DNA of 41,416 nucleotides from a bacterium (GCA_030698495.1 JAUYKA010000004.1:1-41416), one strand, 5' to 3'. Counted from the first letter of the stretch, positions 8,959 through 18,779 are shown. Notes: generated by a model not told the origin, from the letters alone. Numbers and translations: made by a program.

Positions 8959-9600
8959 ATGGTAAAACAGCTATCTATTGCCGCCATTGTTATTATCATC
9001 ATCTTTATTCTGACCGGTGTCATAGAAGTTTCCGTTCACACCGAACGCCTATCAAACGTACCGGAAAAACTGATTTCTCTTAGCACCAATCAAGCCCTCA
9101 TCTCATCCGCTCGTGCTTGGACCGTCAACATTAAAAGAGAAGCCGAACAAAAATTCATTCAGGACTCCGACCAAAAACTCACCCTCGCTCTGAACTATGT
9201 CAAAATCGACTCGGATCGACTGGATACCTTGGTGAGCGAAGCCAAAACCGACCCGGACCAAATCGTGCCTCAAGCCACCCTGCTTCTGCAAAGCATTAAA
9301 CGCGTCAGTGCTCTACTCGAGAACGCTTCTGCTAACCAGCTAGCTGACGTCAAAAGCGAAGCCGGCCAGTCAATCATCACCGCCAATCAATCTTTTCGTA
9401 AACTGACCTTCTTACGCGATCAACCAGCCCGATTTAGCGACGAGCTTGTCGTTATTGCCGATTCTCTGAAAGAATACATCGGCAATGTTGACTTAGCCGC
9501 CGATAACCAGCCGGACGTTGCCGGTACGCAAGACAAAAACCAATCCAATATCCAACCGTCGCCTACGTCGGAGTCCTCTCCCATACCGCTGGAGTTTTGA
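8959..9600 (+). CDS. membrane-anchored helical protein, unknown function
   Basis: 213 residues. A hydrophobic N-terminus (about residues 5-24) would anchor it in the membrane with the rest outside. The body is predicted helical, with evenly spaced leucine and alanine positions. The tail from about residue 185 is rich in Asn, Gln, Ser and Pro. The pattern resembles the DUF5667-like extracytoplasmic helical domains frequent in Patescibacteria, but I cannot confirm that. It stops at TGA and is followed after 7 bases by the convergent thrS stop. Transcription appears leaderless. Confidence 0.7.
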   Translation: MVKQLSIAAIVIIIIFILTGVIEVSVHTERLSNVPEKLISLSTNQALISSARAWTVNIKREAEQKFIQDSDQKLTLALNYVKIDSDRLDTLVSEAKTDPDQIVPQATLLLQSIKRVSALLENASANQLADVKSEAGQSIITANQSFRKLTFLRDQPARFSDELVVIADSLKEYIGNVDLAADNQPDVAGTQDKNQSNIQPSPTSESSPIPLEF

Positions 9601-9607
9601 GTCCTTG

Positions 9608-11377
9608 TTAATCGCGAAGTCTTACTTTTTCAGTTAATTCCTTCGCAATTTCCACTACTTTTTTAGTGCCAGCGTCTCCTTTTTCCCGCCATCTGACTGC
9701 CACCGTCTCGGCCTCAACTTCCTTCTTGCCGACAATCAACATCACCGGCACTTTCATATTCTGCGCCTCCCTTATTTTTTTACCGATACTCTCACTGCGA
9801 TCGTCGACTTCCACCCGCAAGCCGCTCTTGACTAACTCACCCTGCACGCTGGCCGCATATTCATTCTGCTCATCGGATATCGGCAACATCTTTACCTGAA
9901 CAGGGGATAACCACAATGGCAGAGCGCCGGCGTAATGTTCCAGCAAAATCGCCATAAAACGCTCCAGCGATCCGGCAATAGCCCTATGTATCATCACTGG
10001 AGTTTTCTCTAAACCATCTTGATCCATATATTTCAAACCAAACCGTTCCGGCATATTGAAATCAAGCTGTATAGTAGCCAACTGCCACTGCCTGTTTAAT
10101 GAATCGGAAAACATAAAATCAAGCTTTGGCCCGTAAAAAGCCGCTTCACCCACGCCATCCTTAATTGGGACTCCCTCAAACTTTCCTGCTAGCGCCCGTC
10201 TTAATTCTTTCTCTGCTTTCTCCCAAACTTCATCCGTGCCCAAATATTTTTCCGGTTGATCAGGATCTCTTAAAGAAACTTGAATAACGGGCGCAAAATC
10301 AAACACCCGGTAAAAACCCTCGATAATTTCACCAATAATACTTACTTCTTCCTGAACCTGATCCGGACGGCAAAAAACATGAGCGTCGTCTTGCGTGATA
10401 CTTCTTACTCTGGTTAGACCCTGTAATTCTCCCGCTTGTTCATCTCGATAAACAGCGGTTATCTCGGCCAGGCGCAAAGGTAATTCCCGATAACTGCGCT
10501 GTCGAGACGCATAAATCTGCGTATGGTGCGGGCAATTCATCGGCTTGATAACAAAATCCGCGTTAGCTTTGCCGGTAACATGAAACAAATCGTCTTTGAA
10601 TTTGTCCCAATGGCCGGAAGTCTCATACAAAGCAGGTTTTGCCAAATGGGGAATGGTTACTCGTTGATAACCCCTTGGCTCTTGCAGTGATTGAATAAAT
10701 TCTTCCAATTGTCGGCGAATCATCGCTCCTCGCGGCGTAAACAGCGGTAGTCCCGCCCCCACCAGGGGAGAGAAAGTGAACAAATCCAGCAGCTTGCCCA
10801 ATTTGCGATGATCCCGTTTCTTGGCTTCTGCCAGCATAGCCAAGTAATCGCCCAACTCTTTTTTTGTAGGAAATAATACTCCGTAGATACGCTGCAACTG
10901 CTTATTCTTCTCGTCACCTTTCCAATAAACTCCGGCCAGGCGCGTCAATTTAAAGAAACCCACCTTACCCGTTGATGCCACATGACCGCCTCCGCATAAC
11001 GTCACAAAAAATCCGTCACCCATATCCGATACTCCCACCGTGTCTCCGGGTATCTCCTCAATCAGTTCCAACTTATAAGGATCATGAACAAATATTTTGC
11101 GCGCCTCGTTTTTGCTGACCTCGCGCTGTTTAATCGGCAAGTCCATCCTTTTTATCTTTGCCATCTCTTTCTCTAACCCCGCCAGATCTGCATCTGTGTA
11201 ATTCTGATCAACGTCAATATCATGATAAAATCCATCGTCAATCGCCGGACCAACCCCTAGCTTAGTCTCTGGTCGTAACTTTGTTGAAGCCGCTGCCAAC
11301 ATATGCGCCGCCGTGTGCCTCATCGTCGCTAAATTGTCCGCTGATATGTCTTTATCCATAACCATACTTTCTAACAT
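9608..11377 (-). CDS. thrS: threonyl-tRNA synthetase lacking a TGS domain
   Basis: Charges tRNA-Thr. The editing domain is visible at the N-terminus (MRHTAAHML, the HxxxH motif, and later CGGGHVASTGKVG with the other zinc/editing residues). The class II catalytic core follows, with TPRGAMIRRQLE (motif 1), MNCPHH, YRDEQAGELQGLTRVR (motif 2) and HRAIAGSLERFMAILLEH (motif 3). The anticodon-binding domain covers the last 110 residues. Most ThrRSs begin with a TGS domain of about 60 residues; here the editing domain starts almost at once, a form seen in Patescibacteria. The start is uncertain: ATGs at 11377, 11365 and 11359 all fit, and a possible -10 (TAATAT, 11382-11387) favours the first. Two tRNA-Thr genes lie at 39.2 and 41.1 kb. 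Confidence 0.93.
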   Translation of the reverse strand: MLESMVMDKDISADNLATMRHTAAHMLAAASTKLRPETKLGVGPAIDDGFYHDIDVDQNYTDADLAGLEKEMAKIKRMDLPIKQREVSKNEARKIFVHDPYKLELIEEIPGDTVGVSDMGDGFFVTLCGGGHVASTGKVGFFKLTRLAGVYWKGDEKNKQLQRIYGVLFPTKKELGDYLAMLAEAKKRDHRKLGKLLDLFTFSPLVGAGLPLFTPRGAMIRRQLEEFIQSLQEPRGYQRVTIPHLAKPALYETSGHWDKFKDDLFHVTGKANADFVIKPMNCPHHTQIYASRQRSYRELPLRLAEITAVYRDEQAGELQGLTRVRSITQDDAHVFCRPDQVQEEVSIIGEIIEGFYRVFDFAPVIQVSLRDPDQPEKYLGTDEVWEKAEKELRRALAGKFEGVPIKDGVGEAAFYGPKLDFMFSDSLNRQWQLATIQLDFNMPERFGLKYMDQDGLEKTPVMIHRAIAGSLERFMAILLEHYAGALPLWLSPVQVKMLPISDEQNEYAASVQGELVKSGLRVEVDDRSESIGKKIREAQNMKVPVMLIVGKKEVEAETVAVRWREKGDAGTKKVVEIAKELTEKVRLRD

Positions 11378-11424
11378 TTTTATATTAACACAAGCAAGCG
11401 ACAATACTAACAAGCAGACGTTTA

Positions 11425-12585
11425 TTACTTCTGTTCACCGTCGGCTGTATCCATAACTATATTAACCGCTTTAGCACTACTCGGCACAGCCTTAACCCAA
11501 AAAGGCCAAAACTTTACTTGAACATCCTTAATACTGGAAAATTTAGAGAAATATTCTTTCACTTCGGCATCACCCAAACCCGCCAGGTTTTCTTTGCTGA
11601 ATATTGCTGATTCCGTTTTCTGGGTAAATGTTCCCTCAAGTTGTCCCTGGACTTGCGCCTCGCCGCGGTCAAAATCCGCCCGCAGGAATTTTATCTGGAA
11701 CGACTCCGGATCATATGCCACGAATTCTTCGTCAGCCTTTGGCGCTGCGCGCAACGCCAAAAGCATAAGCCCCAGCAAAGCGTTATCGTCAACGATAAAC
11801 GCTTGTCCCTTTAGCCGTAAAAACGCCTCGTATGACGAAGCCCGACTGCCGGCCGTCACAGATGTCTGCCAGTCCTCAATCTGACTGCGCATTAAATCCG
11901 GACGAATAACTGCCCCGCCCGCGTCTGCCGTCATTTCTCCTTGAATCCTTTTTTGCGCACTGTCTTGCAACTCTTGCTTAACGCCGGCCAGTTCCTCCTC
12001 GGTAATAGGGGAGTCGGACACCTCGCCGCCGCTAAATGCCGTATCGCTTTTACCGTACACTACTTGCTGCAAACTTGCCGGTAGTTTATCCACGATAAAT
12101 TTGCCTGCCGGCACATTGCCGCTGGCGCCTATTTCCTTGGCCGTAACATTTACCGTCATACTGCCGCGCGCGGGAATTCTTACCGGGTTGTCAGTCAAAA
12201 AAAACACGCCGGCTTGTTCGTGGCGTAAATTTGTTTGGGGAAGCAAAGGTTGTTCCTCATCCTGATCATTAATTAATTTTACCATACCGTGCGCCGCTTC
12301 CTCGCTAACTTTGCCACCCGCGCGCTTAATTTGTTTGCGCTCTTCCACTGTTTTATTGATTGTTTGCGCCGGCAATCCGAAATGAACAAAGTCAGGGTCA
12401 GACAACGACTGTGACAAAGAAATATTTTGAGTAACTTTTTTAGTGGTCATTGCCGCTCTCAACTCAATAGTGGCGCGCGGTAAATAGAACCACGATATTG
12501 CGGCGGCCACTAACAGCATTGTCAGGCTCACGGCTGCCAAAAGCATACCGCGCGACAAAATAATTACCGGCCTTGTTTTTGGCAT
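11425..12585 (-). CDS. membrane-anchored protein with baseplate-J-like domain
   Basis: 386 residues. A short basic N-terminus is followed by one transmembrane helix (about residues 11-34) and a large extracytoplasmic part. The segment around residues 100-175 (GMVKLINDQ, then PVRIPARGSMTVNVTAKEIGASGNVPAG) resembles the baseplate J/gp47-like beta domain often annotated in Patescibacterial surface proteins. There it is not tied to phage particles. The role is unknown; a cell-envelope structural function is an inference. It lies 21 bases downstream of dnaE and 47 bases upstream of thrS, so the three are probably co-transcribed. Confidence 0.75.
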   Translation of the reverse strand: MPKTRPVIILSRGMLLAAVSLTMLLVAAAISWFYLPRATIELRAAMTTKKVTQNISLSQSLSDPDFVHFGLPAQTINKTVEERKQIKRAGGKVSEEAAHGMVKLINDQDEEQPLLPQTNLRHEQAGVFFLTDNPVRIPARGSMTVNVTAKEIGASGNVPAGKFIVDKLPASLQQVVYGKSDTAFSGGEVSDSPITEEELAGVKQELQDSAQKRIQGEMTADAGGAVIRPDLMRSQIEDWQTSVTAGSRASSYEAFLRLKGQAFIVDDNALLGLMLLALRAAPKADEEFVAYDPESFQIKFLRADFDRGEAQVQGQLEGTFTQKTESAIFSKENLAGLGDAEVKEYFSKFSSIKDVQVKFWPFWVKAVPSSAKAVNIVMDTADGEQK

Positions 12586-12606
12586 ACCACCTGGCGCCAG
12601 CCGCCA

Positions 12607-15600
12607 TTAACGAAAAAAAGACAACGATTCTTGTCCCACCAATTGCCGCAAAGAAGCAACCGCCTCGGCTGTCAGTTTTACCTTCAAAGACGTTTGCAAG
12701 CGCGCAATATTTCCGTTTTGCGGCACTCTTAGCACTACCGGCGCGCCGTCTTCATCCTGCGCTTTCTGTAATACTTCTCTTAATTTATTAATCGCCGTCG
12801 GGGAAAAGTGACGGGGCAAGCTAATAATAATCTGCCGCGCCATCGTCGGGTCGATTGCCGTTGTCTGCTTTTTAACCATGCGCGGTACCGCCTTAAATTT
12901 CTGCATAATTTCCTTACTTAACGTCCAAGCTTTATCCGTCAGTACCTTCACTTCGCCATCCTTATCACTTAATTTACCCTCCAGAATAACCGCTGCGCCG
13001 TCCTGCCATATTTCTTGCGTTGTCTGCAAAATAGTAGGGAACACCAGTACTTCCACCTTGCCTGTCATGTCTTCAATTGTCACAAAAAGCATAGGCTGGT
13101 TTGACTTAGTGATGATTTTGTTAATGCGCGTTACCACTCCCACTACTCGCACCGATTGATTGCCGGCCAAATCCGCCAGTTCATTAAGCCCGGTTGCTAC
13201 CTTGCTAATTTCCTGACGCAATTCGCTCAACGGATGTTCTGATACGTACATTCCCAGTAACTCCTTCTCCCAATGCAAGCGCTCTTCTTTGCCGGCCGCC
13301 GCCACTGTCTCCAGCTCCAGGCGCGGTGCTGGTGCGGCTACCGTTTCCCCGAACAAACCCTTTTGCCCTACATCACTCTGCCGATGCAGTGCCCGATTAA
13401 AATTCAGTAGCTTCTCCGTGTTATGCAGAATTTGCTGGCGTTCGCCCACGCAATCCATTGCTCCGGCCCTGGCCAAACTCTCCACCGATTTGCGATTAAA
13501 ATCCTTCGAATTAACCCGGGCGAACAGATCAGCTAAATCCGCAAAGCGTCCGTTCTTCGTTCTTTCGGAAATTAATGCCGCCACAACATTATGGCCGACA
13601 TTTTTCACCGCACCCAGCCCGAACCGAATCGCTTCCTTTTGCTCCGGTGTCGCTACTACCGTAAAGCTCTGATCACTTTCATTAATATCCGGCGGTAAAA
13701 TCTGCAGGCCCATGCTCAACGCTTCACCCACCTCAATTGCCGCCCGGTCCATATTGCCTTCGTCGCTGGTTAAAAGTGCCGCCATAAATTCCGCCGGGTA
13801 ATGCGCCTTCAAATAAGCGGTCTGATAAGCGATCATGGCGTAACAGGCCGCGTGCGCCCGGTTAAATCCGTAGCGGGCAAAAGGCTCGATAAAATCCCAC
13901 ACTTTATTCGCCGTCGCCAAATCAATCTTTTTATTATCGACAGCGCCTTTAATAAACTTATTACGCTGTTCATCCAGCAAGGATTTAATCTTTTTCCCCA
14001 CTGCCTTTCGCAGAATGTCTGCCTCCGCGTACGTAAAACCGGCAAACTCCCGGGCAATTTGCAATACCTGATCTTGCGTAACAATAATGCCGTAAGTTTT
14101 TTCCAGTATCGGTTTCAGCACGGCATGCAGATAACTGATTTTCCTCCGTCCGTGCTTGGCGGCAATGAAATCGGGAATGGAATCCATCGGACCGGGGCGA
14201 TACAGCGCTACCATGGAAATAATATCCTCAAACTCGGTTGGTTTCAGTTCTTTTAAGTATCTTTTCATTCCGGACGACTCCAGCTGGAATACCCCTGTTG
14301 TCGTTCCTTCCTGCAATAGGCGATAAGTCATCTGGTCATCCAAAGGCAATGTGTCGATATTTATAGCCACGTCATTTCTTTTTTTAATCCGGTCCAAGGC
14401 GTTCTTGATGATAGTCAGATTTTTCAGCCCTAAAAAATCAACCTTTAACAAGCCCAGCGCTTCCACGGAAGACATGGCGTATTGCGTTACGGTATCGTGC
14501 TCGTTACCGCTGGTCGTGGATAGTTGTATTGGTACGTATTCCGTCAACGGTTCATCCGTAATCACCACTCCCGCCGCGTGCGTAGAAGCGTGTCGACACA
14601 CTCCTTCTAAGCGCTTAGCGGTGTCTATAAGTTTTTTGGCTTGCGGATCGCCTTCATAGAGCTCGCGTAGTTCCGACGATATCTTTAAAGCCTCTTCAAA
14701 ATTTGACATTAACGGGATACTTTTGGCCACCTTATCGCAAAAAGAATAGGGGAAACCCAACGCCCGGCCGGCATCACGCACCGCCGCTCGCGCCGCCATT
14801 GTACCGAAAGTAATAATTTGCGCCACGCGCTCATCCCCGTATTTTTCCCGTACATACGCGATAATCTCGTCGCGCCTGTCATCGGCAAAATCCAGATCAA
14901 TATCAGGCATGGACACGCGCTCCGGATTCAAAAAACGTTCGAATAGCAAGTTGTAGCGCAATGGATCCAGATTGGTAATATTCATAAGGTACGACACCAA
15001 GCTGCCAGCGGCGCTGCCTCGTCCCGGACCCACCAAAATGCCGCGGCGTTTCGCTTCATTGACGAAATCGGCCACAATCAAAAAATACGACGCGTAACCG
15101 GTTTTCTTTATAACATCCAATTCGTAGTCCAAGCGTTCGTTCGCTCCGGCCGGCAAAGAATCACCATAGCGAGTTTTAAGACCCTGCTTACAATCACGGC
15201 GCAATTTTTCATCAGCCGACTGTCCCGCCGGTAGGGGGTATCTCGGCAATTTATTAACCCCGAATTCAATGTCCACGTGGCACATGTCGGCGATACGCTG
15301 CGTATTATCTATCGCTTCCGGTAAATCCTTCCAAGCCTCCTTAATTTCCTGAGGCGGCTTAAGAGAAAAATTTTCTCCCAACATAGACAGGCGGTCTTTC
15401 TCGTTTACTGTTCGTCCCGTCTGCACGCACAACAACACATCCTGCGCTTCGGCATCATCGGCATTCACATAGTGCACATCGCTGGTGGCGACCAAGTGAA
15501 CATTAAATTTTTTGGCCAGACTAATTAAACCTTGATTAGCAATATTTTGCTCTTCAATACTGGCGTGATGCTGTACCTCCAAATAAAATCTCTCCTTGCC

Positions 15601-16098
15601 GAAAATCTCCAAATTCCACTCCATTAGTCTTTCCGCGTCGTCGTTTCTTTTCTCCACAATCGCCTTGGCAATATCACCGTTCAGGCATCCGGATAAAACA
15701 ATCAAGCCCTCGCTGTGTTTAGCCAGTAAATCGTAATCAATGCGCGGCTTGTAATAATAGCCGTGCAAATGAGCCTGTGTTGTCAGCTGTATCAGATTTT
15801 TATAACCAGCGGTATTTTGCGCCAACAGCGTAATATGCCGAGGGCTGGCATCCATCCGGCCTCTTCTCTGTTTATGACCGTTCGGTGCCAAATACGCCTC
15901 GACACCGATAATCGGCTTGATATTGTAAGCTTGGGCTGTTTTGACAAACTCAATTACTCCATACATTACGCCGTGATCCGTCAGCGCCAGGCTATCCATC
16001 CCTAACTCCTTTGTTCTGGCCAATAATTGGTCCAACTTACCCAAGCCGTCCAGTAGGGAATAATGAGAATGCACATGCAGGTGGGTAAAATCACTCAT
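12607..16098 (-). CDS. dnaE: DNA polymerase III alpha subunit
   Basis: Replicative polymerase, 1163 aa from the chosen start. The PHP domain opens the protein (FTHLHVHSHYSLLDG, then LALTDHGVMYG). The palm carries GPGRGSAAGSLVSY and the catalytic PDIDLDFADDRR. The fingers include the GVFQLESSGM region and the family segment GFNRAHAACYAMIAYQTAYLK. An OB fold lies near the C-terminus (VRVVGVVTRINKIITK, then MTGKVEVLVFP). There is no proofreading exonuclease insert. The frame is open to 16263, but a TATACT box places the transcript start near 16100. I therefore take the ATG at 16098 (MSDFTHLHVHS) as a leaderless start. It heads the dnaE/J-like/thrS cluster. Confidence 0.95.
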   Translation of the reverse strand: MSDFTHLHVHSHYSLLDGLGKLDQLLARTKELGMDSLALTDHGVMYGVIEFVKTAQAYNIKPIIGVEAYLAPNGHKQRRGRMDASPRHITLLAQNTAGYKNLIQLTTQAHLHGYYYKPRIDYDLLAKHSEGLIVLSGCLNGDIAKAIVEKRNDDAERLMEWNLEIFGKERFYLEVQHHASIEEQNIANQGLISLAKKFNVHLVATSDVHYVNADDAEAQDVLLCVQTGRTVNEKDRLSMLGENFSLKPPQEIKEAWKDLPEAIDNTQRIADMCHVDIEFGVNKLPRYPLPAGQSADEKLRRDCKQGLKTRYGDSLPAGANERLDYELDVIKKTGYASYFLIVADFVNEAKRRGILVGPGRGSAAGSLVSYLMNITNLDPLRYNLLFERFLNPERVSMPDIDLDFADDRRDEIIAYVREKYGDERVAQIITFGTMAARAAVRDAGRALGFPYSFCDKVAKSIPLMSNFEEALKISSELRELYEGDPQAKKLIDTAKRLEGVCRHASTHAAGVVITDEPLTEYVPIQLSTTSGNEHDTVTQYAMSSVEALGLLKVDFLGLKNLTIIKNALDRIKKRNDVAINIDTLPLDDQMTYRLLQEGTTTGVFQLESSGMKRYLKELKPTEFEDIISMVALYRPGPMDSIPDFIAAKHGRRKISYLHAVLKPILEKTYGIIVTQDQVLQIAREFAGFTYAEADILRKAVGKKIKSLLDEQRNKFIKGAVDNKKIDLATANKVWDFIEPFARYGFNRAHAACYAMIAYQTAYLKAHYPAEFMAALLTSDEGNMDRAAIEVGEALSMGLQILPPDINESDQSFTVVATPEQKEAIRFGLGAVKNVGHNVVAALISERTKNGRFADLADLFARVNSKDFNRKSVESLARAGAMDCVGERQQILHNTEKLLNFNRALHRQSDVGQKGLFGETVAAPAPRLELETVAAAGKEERLHWEKELLGMYVSEHPLSELRQEISKVATGLNELADLAGNQSVRVVGVVTRINKIITKSNQPMLFVTIEDMTGKVEVLVFPTILQTTQEIWQDGAAVILEGKLSDKDGEVKVLTDKAWTLSKEIMQKFKAVPRMVKKQTTAIDPTMARQIIISLPRHFSPTAINKLREVLQKAQDEDGAPVVLRVPQNGNIARLQTSLKVKLTAEAVASLRQLVGQESLSFFR

Positions 16099-16106
16099 AG
16101 CCATTA

Positions 16107-16135
16107 AGTATAGCGTGCCATTTACTATTTCCCAA
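16107..16135 (-). promoter_or_regulatory. leaderless promoter of dnaE
   Basis: Minus strand: TTGGGA (16130-16135), 17-base spacer, TATACT (16107-16112). The predicted transcript start near 16100 leaves almost no leader before the ATG at 16098. The box lies inside the longest open frame, which argues against the upstream ATG at 16263. Confidence 0.6.
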
Positions 16136-16152
16136 CATTCTTTCACTTCCGC

Positions 16153-16158
16153 TACAAT
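16153..16158 (+). promoter_or_regulatory. -10 box of the 16165 gene
   Basis: TACAAT ends six bases before the ATG at 16165, so a start at +7 falls on the ATG itself. No convincing -35 box is present. This box and the dnaE promoter occupy the same divergent spacer of about 65 bases. Confidence 0.4.
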
Positions 16159-16164
16159 AAGACT

Positions 16165-16932
16165 ATGTCCTTGCGCCGTATCGTTAAGCAAACCTTTTAC
16201 GCTGGCGGCTGTCTGTTTTTTCTCGCCGTTCTTATCAGTGTTATTATAACCGTCGTTGTCCATCCGCGTTCAACGCCTCCACCCACCGCGCCGGCAGTAT
16301 CCTATCAAGATATTCAAGTAGAAAACGTTTCTGTTGTTGAGCACAATGGCTTAAGTGATATTGTCGCTCGCCTGCGCAACCCCAACCCACAGGCGGGAGT
16401 CGGACGACTACCGCTTACTTTTACCATACTTGATGATCAGGGTAATCAACTAGCAACTAAAACCACCGACACCTACATTCTACCCGCCAGCCTGCAATAT
16501 GCCGCCGTTTTTAACATCCCCACAAACAAACGCATTGCCACCGTCAACGTGTCTTTACCGCCGGAGATTCCCTTTATCAAACTTCCGTCATCCTTGCCTA
16601 TGCCCACTTTCAACGCTTTTCTGCGCGATCGCTCCCTTAAACAAGTCGGCCGCAACTCCTACCAGGAACAAACCGGCCAAATTACCAATACCGGCAGTTT
16701 CGATTTTTTGCGCGTGGAAGTAACAGTTATCGCTCTCGATAACCAGGACAATATTATCGGTGCGGGGCAAACCTTTCTCGGCCAGCTTAATTCCGGTCAA
16801 CAGCGCGATTTCGTCGTCCAATGGCCAGCGCCCAACGTTGAGATCGCTCGCGTTATCGTTCAGCCGTCTACTAACATCTTTCTAGAAGAAAACATCACCA
16901 AAATTATCGGCGACCCGTCTTTACTGCGGTAA
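16165..16932 (+). CDS. membrane-anchored FxLYD-like protein
   Basis: 255 residues. It has a basic N-terminus, one transmembrane helix (about residues 14-32), a short proline-rich linker and two similar beta-rich halves. Each half has the pattern of an FxLYD/LEA-like domain: a 'VENVSVVEHNG' or 'QTGQITNTGSFDFL' strand, then a 'LDDQGN' or 'LDNQDN' turn, then a hydrophobic strand. Function unknown; an extracytoplasmic binding or structural role is inferred. It ends six bases before rodA, so the two probably share a transcript, which hints at a cell-wall or elongation role. Confidence 0.7.
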   Translation: MSLRRIVKQTFYAGGCLFFLAVLISVIITVVVHPRSTPPPTAPAVSYQDIQVENVSVVEHNGLSDIVARLRNPNPQAGVGRLPLTFTILDDQGNQLATKTTDTYILPASLQYAAVFNIPTNKRIATVNVSLPPEIPFIKLPSSLPMPTFNAFLRDRSLKQVGRNSYQEQTGQITNTGSFDFLRVEVTVIALDNQDNIIGAGQTFLGQLNSGQQRDFVVQWPAPNVEIARVIVQPSTNIFLEENITKIIGDPSLLR

Positions 16933-16938
16933 GTCTCT

Positions 16939-18060
16939 ATGACCACTCGTGAAGTCTTACGTTCCCTGGACTGGCTCATGATTGGCGCCGTCTTTCTACT
17001 GGTTTTAATGAATCTCGCCATGCTTTTTAGCTCCACCTACACCGATGACTTATTATCCGGGCGCTTCTTACGCCAAATCATCGCGATTGTCATCGCCGTA
17101 ATTCTTGCCTTTATTTTCGCGCGTCTGCCTTATCACAAACTGCGGCACTATGTCTGGCCCATCTACGCCCTGGGGTTTGGCGGTTTGGTTGTAGTTTTTT
17201 TAACCGGACACGTCATCCGCGGTACTACCAGCCGCCTTGTTGTCGCCGGTTTTCAAATTCAACCATCCGAATTCATGAAAATCGCTCTCATTCTTACTCT
17301 GGCTTGGCTTTCTGCCCGTCATACTCGTTCATCGTGGCGCGCTCTAGTCCAAAGTGCTCTTATTATCGGTCCTCCCATAGCCCTGATCTTGCTTGAACCT
17401 GATATCGGCGTAGCTATGTTAATCCTCACTCTTTGGGCGGGAATACTAGTTTTTGGAGGACTGCATTGGTCAGCGATCTTTAGCTTAGGTGTTGTCGGTA
17501 TGGCCGGTTTCATTGGCGCCTGGCACTGGCTTTTTGCTTCCTACCAAAAAGCCCGCATCATGGTTTTTCTCGATCCCTCCCGCGATCCGCTTGGCGCCAG
17601 CTATAATATCGTTCAATCCATTGTCGCTCTGGGGTCGGGTCGTCTGTTCGGCAGGGGACTGGGGCACGGCCCCCAATCCCAGCTTTCCTTTTTACCAGAG
17701 CGCCACACCGATTTCATTCTGGCTAGCATTGGTGAAGAGCTCGGTTTTATCGGCATCGCCGTCATTATTATTCTCTACACTATTATCCTATGGCGCATTC
17801 TTAAAATTGCCCGCGCCACCCGGGACCCGTTCGGACGCGTATTATGTGTTGGTACTTTTCTGATCATACTGGTCAGCTTCATGGTCGGAGCCGGTATGAA
17901 TATGGGTATTCTGCCCGTGACCGGAGTGCCTCTGCCCATGTTAAGTTACGGCGGCTCCAACTTAGTGAGCACATTTGTTTTACTTGGCATTGTTCAATCG
18001 GTTCACGTGTACAGTAAATGGGTTCAGAAGCCGCCCACGGAAATTTCTGAATTTTCTTAA
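16939..18060 (+). CDS. rodA: SEDS peptidoglycan polymerase, RodA type
   Basis: An integral membrane glycosyltransferase that polymerises lipid II during cell elongation. The 373 residues give about ten hydrophobic helices. Signature segments are QPSEFMKIALIL near residue 108, GHGPQSQLSFLPERHTDFI near residue 243 (the large periplasmic loop with the conserved acidic residue), and NMGILPVTGVPLPMLSYGGS near residue 325. RodA is preferred over FtsW because of the length and the GVPLP.LSYGGS form, but the two are close. A partner penicillin-binding protein is not in the window. The gene follows the 16165 anchored protein after six bases. Confidence 0.92.
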   Translation: MTTREVLRSLDWLMIGAVFLLVLMNLAMLFSSTYTDDLLSGRFLRQIIAIVIAVILAFIFARLPYHKLRHYVWPIYALGFGGLVVVFLTGHVIRGTTSRLVVAGFQIQPSEFMKIALILTLAWLSARHTRSSWRALVQSALIIGPPIALILLEPDIGVAMLILTLWAGILVFGGLHWSAIFSLGVVGMAGFIGAWHWLFASYQKARIMVFLDPSRDPLGASYNIVQSIVALGSGRLFGRGLGHGPQSQLSFLPERHTDFILASIGEELGFIGIAVIIILYTIILWRILKIARATRDPFGRVLCVGTFLIILVSFMVGAGMNMGILPVTGVPLPMLSYGGSNLVSTFVLLGIVQSVHVYSKWVQKPPTEISEFS

Positions 18061-18115
18061 AAGCATAATCGTACTTAAAGAACACAAATAATGTTCACAG
18101 TCGCACTTAAAATTA

Positions 18116-18144
18116 TTGACAAACGACTTTATTTAAGCTAAGAT
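18116..18144 (+). promoter_or_regulatory. near-consensus promoter of the 18154 gene
   Basis: TTGACA (18116-18121), 17-base spacer, TAAGAT (18139-18144). The predicted start near 18151 is three bases before the ATG at 18154, so the message would be essentially leaderless. Confidence 0.75.
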
Positions 18145-18153
18145 AGAAGTACT

Positions 18154-18489
18154 ATGGAGTTCGATAACAACCAGCATTTCGTCTCCCGTTGCCCCTTCTG
18201 CAGTGCTGAATACGACTTAGATGGGGCAAAAGTCATTGGGGAAGAAGATGATTCTACTATGGTTTATGTCACCTGTTCCGAGTGTGAAAGTTCCATTATT
18301 GCCATCGTGGCCATGTCTGGCCTCGGTATCGTCAGCCTTGGTTTAGTAACCGACATGAGCGAAAACGACACCAAGCGCTTCGTTAAAGCCAAGGGCATCT
18401 CCAGCGACGAACTCCTGCAAATGTATGAACTAATGCAGAAAAACAGCAGCCAAGCCGTAGAATCTCTCACTAAAACTAAACACAAATAA
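18154..18489 (+). CDS. small zinc-ribbon protein, 111 aa
   Basis: Two cysteine pairs, CPFC near residue 13 and CSEC near residue 44, form a probable zinc ribbon. A central hydrophobic, glycine-rich stretch follows (about residues 49-66). The C-terminal 40 residues are helical and charged (KGISSDELLQMYELMQK). Proteins of this make-up are common in Patescibacteria, but no function is known to me. It is a single-gene unit with its own strong promoter and a terminator at 18509. Confidence 0.75.
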   Translation: MEFDNNQHFVSRCPFCSAEYDLDGAKVIGEEDDSTMVYVTCSECESSIIAIVAMSGLGIVSLGLVTDMSENDTKRFVKAKGISSDELLQMYELMQKNSSQAVESLTKTKHK

Positions 18490-18508
18490 TTTTTTTGGGG
18501 GGCATAAA

Positions 18509-18536
18509 ACAACCGGCCACCAGCCGGCTGTTTTTG
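18509..18536 (+). terminator. terminator of the zinc-ribbon gene
   Basis: CCGGC (18513-18517) and GCCGG (18523-18527) with flanking AAC/GTT complementarity, then TTTTTG. It lies 20 bases after the stop codon. Confidence 0.7.
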
Positions 18537-18629
18537 TGTTTACCAACCACTCCTCACTCTCCAAAATACTGCGCCGCAGAAAAAACTTTTAAGATACTCG
18601 GATAAAACAATAGTCTACAGTTTGTTGGT

Positions 18630-18779
18630 TCATCACCACGCGGCAAGTACTTTGACCGGATTGGCAGGCCTTTTCGGCCTGGTCCCCGCCTCACAAGGCG
18701 GGGCGAAAAGGCCGGACTCCCTCGGAGCCGCCGCTGGGGCGGCGAGAATGAGGTCAAAGTACTTGCCGCGTGGTGATGA
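18630..18779 (+). repeat. structured repeat family, copy C
   Basis: The outer stem 18630-18657 with 18752-18779 is a perfect 28-base-pair complement. Arm 1 is GGCCTTTTCG/CGAAAAGGCC with the bulge GCCTGGT and the cap CCCCGCC/GGCGGGG. Arm 2 is GCCGC/GCGGC around CGCTGG. The outer stem shares no sequence with the other copies; only the core words do. The open frame of rplY extends backward through this repeat, but the repeat is not coding. Confidence 0.82.
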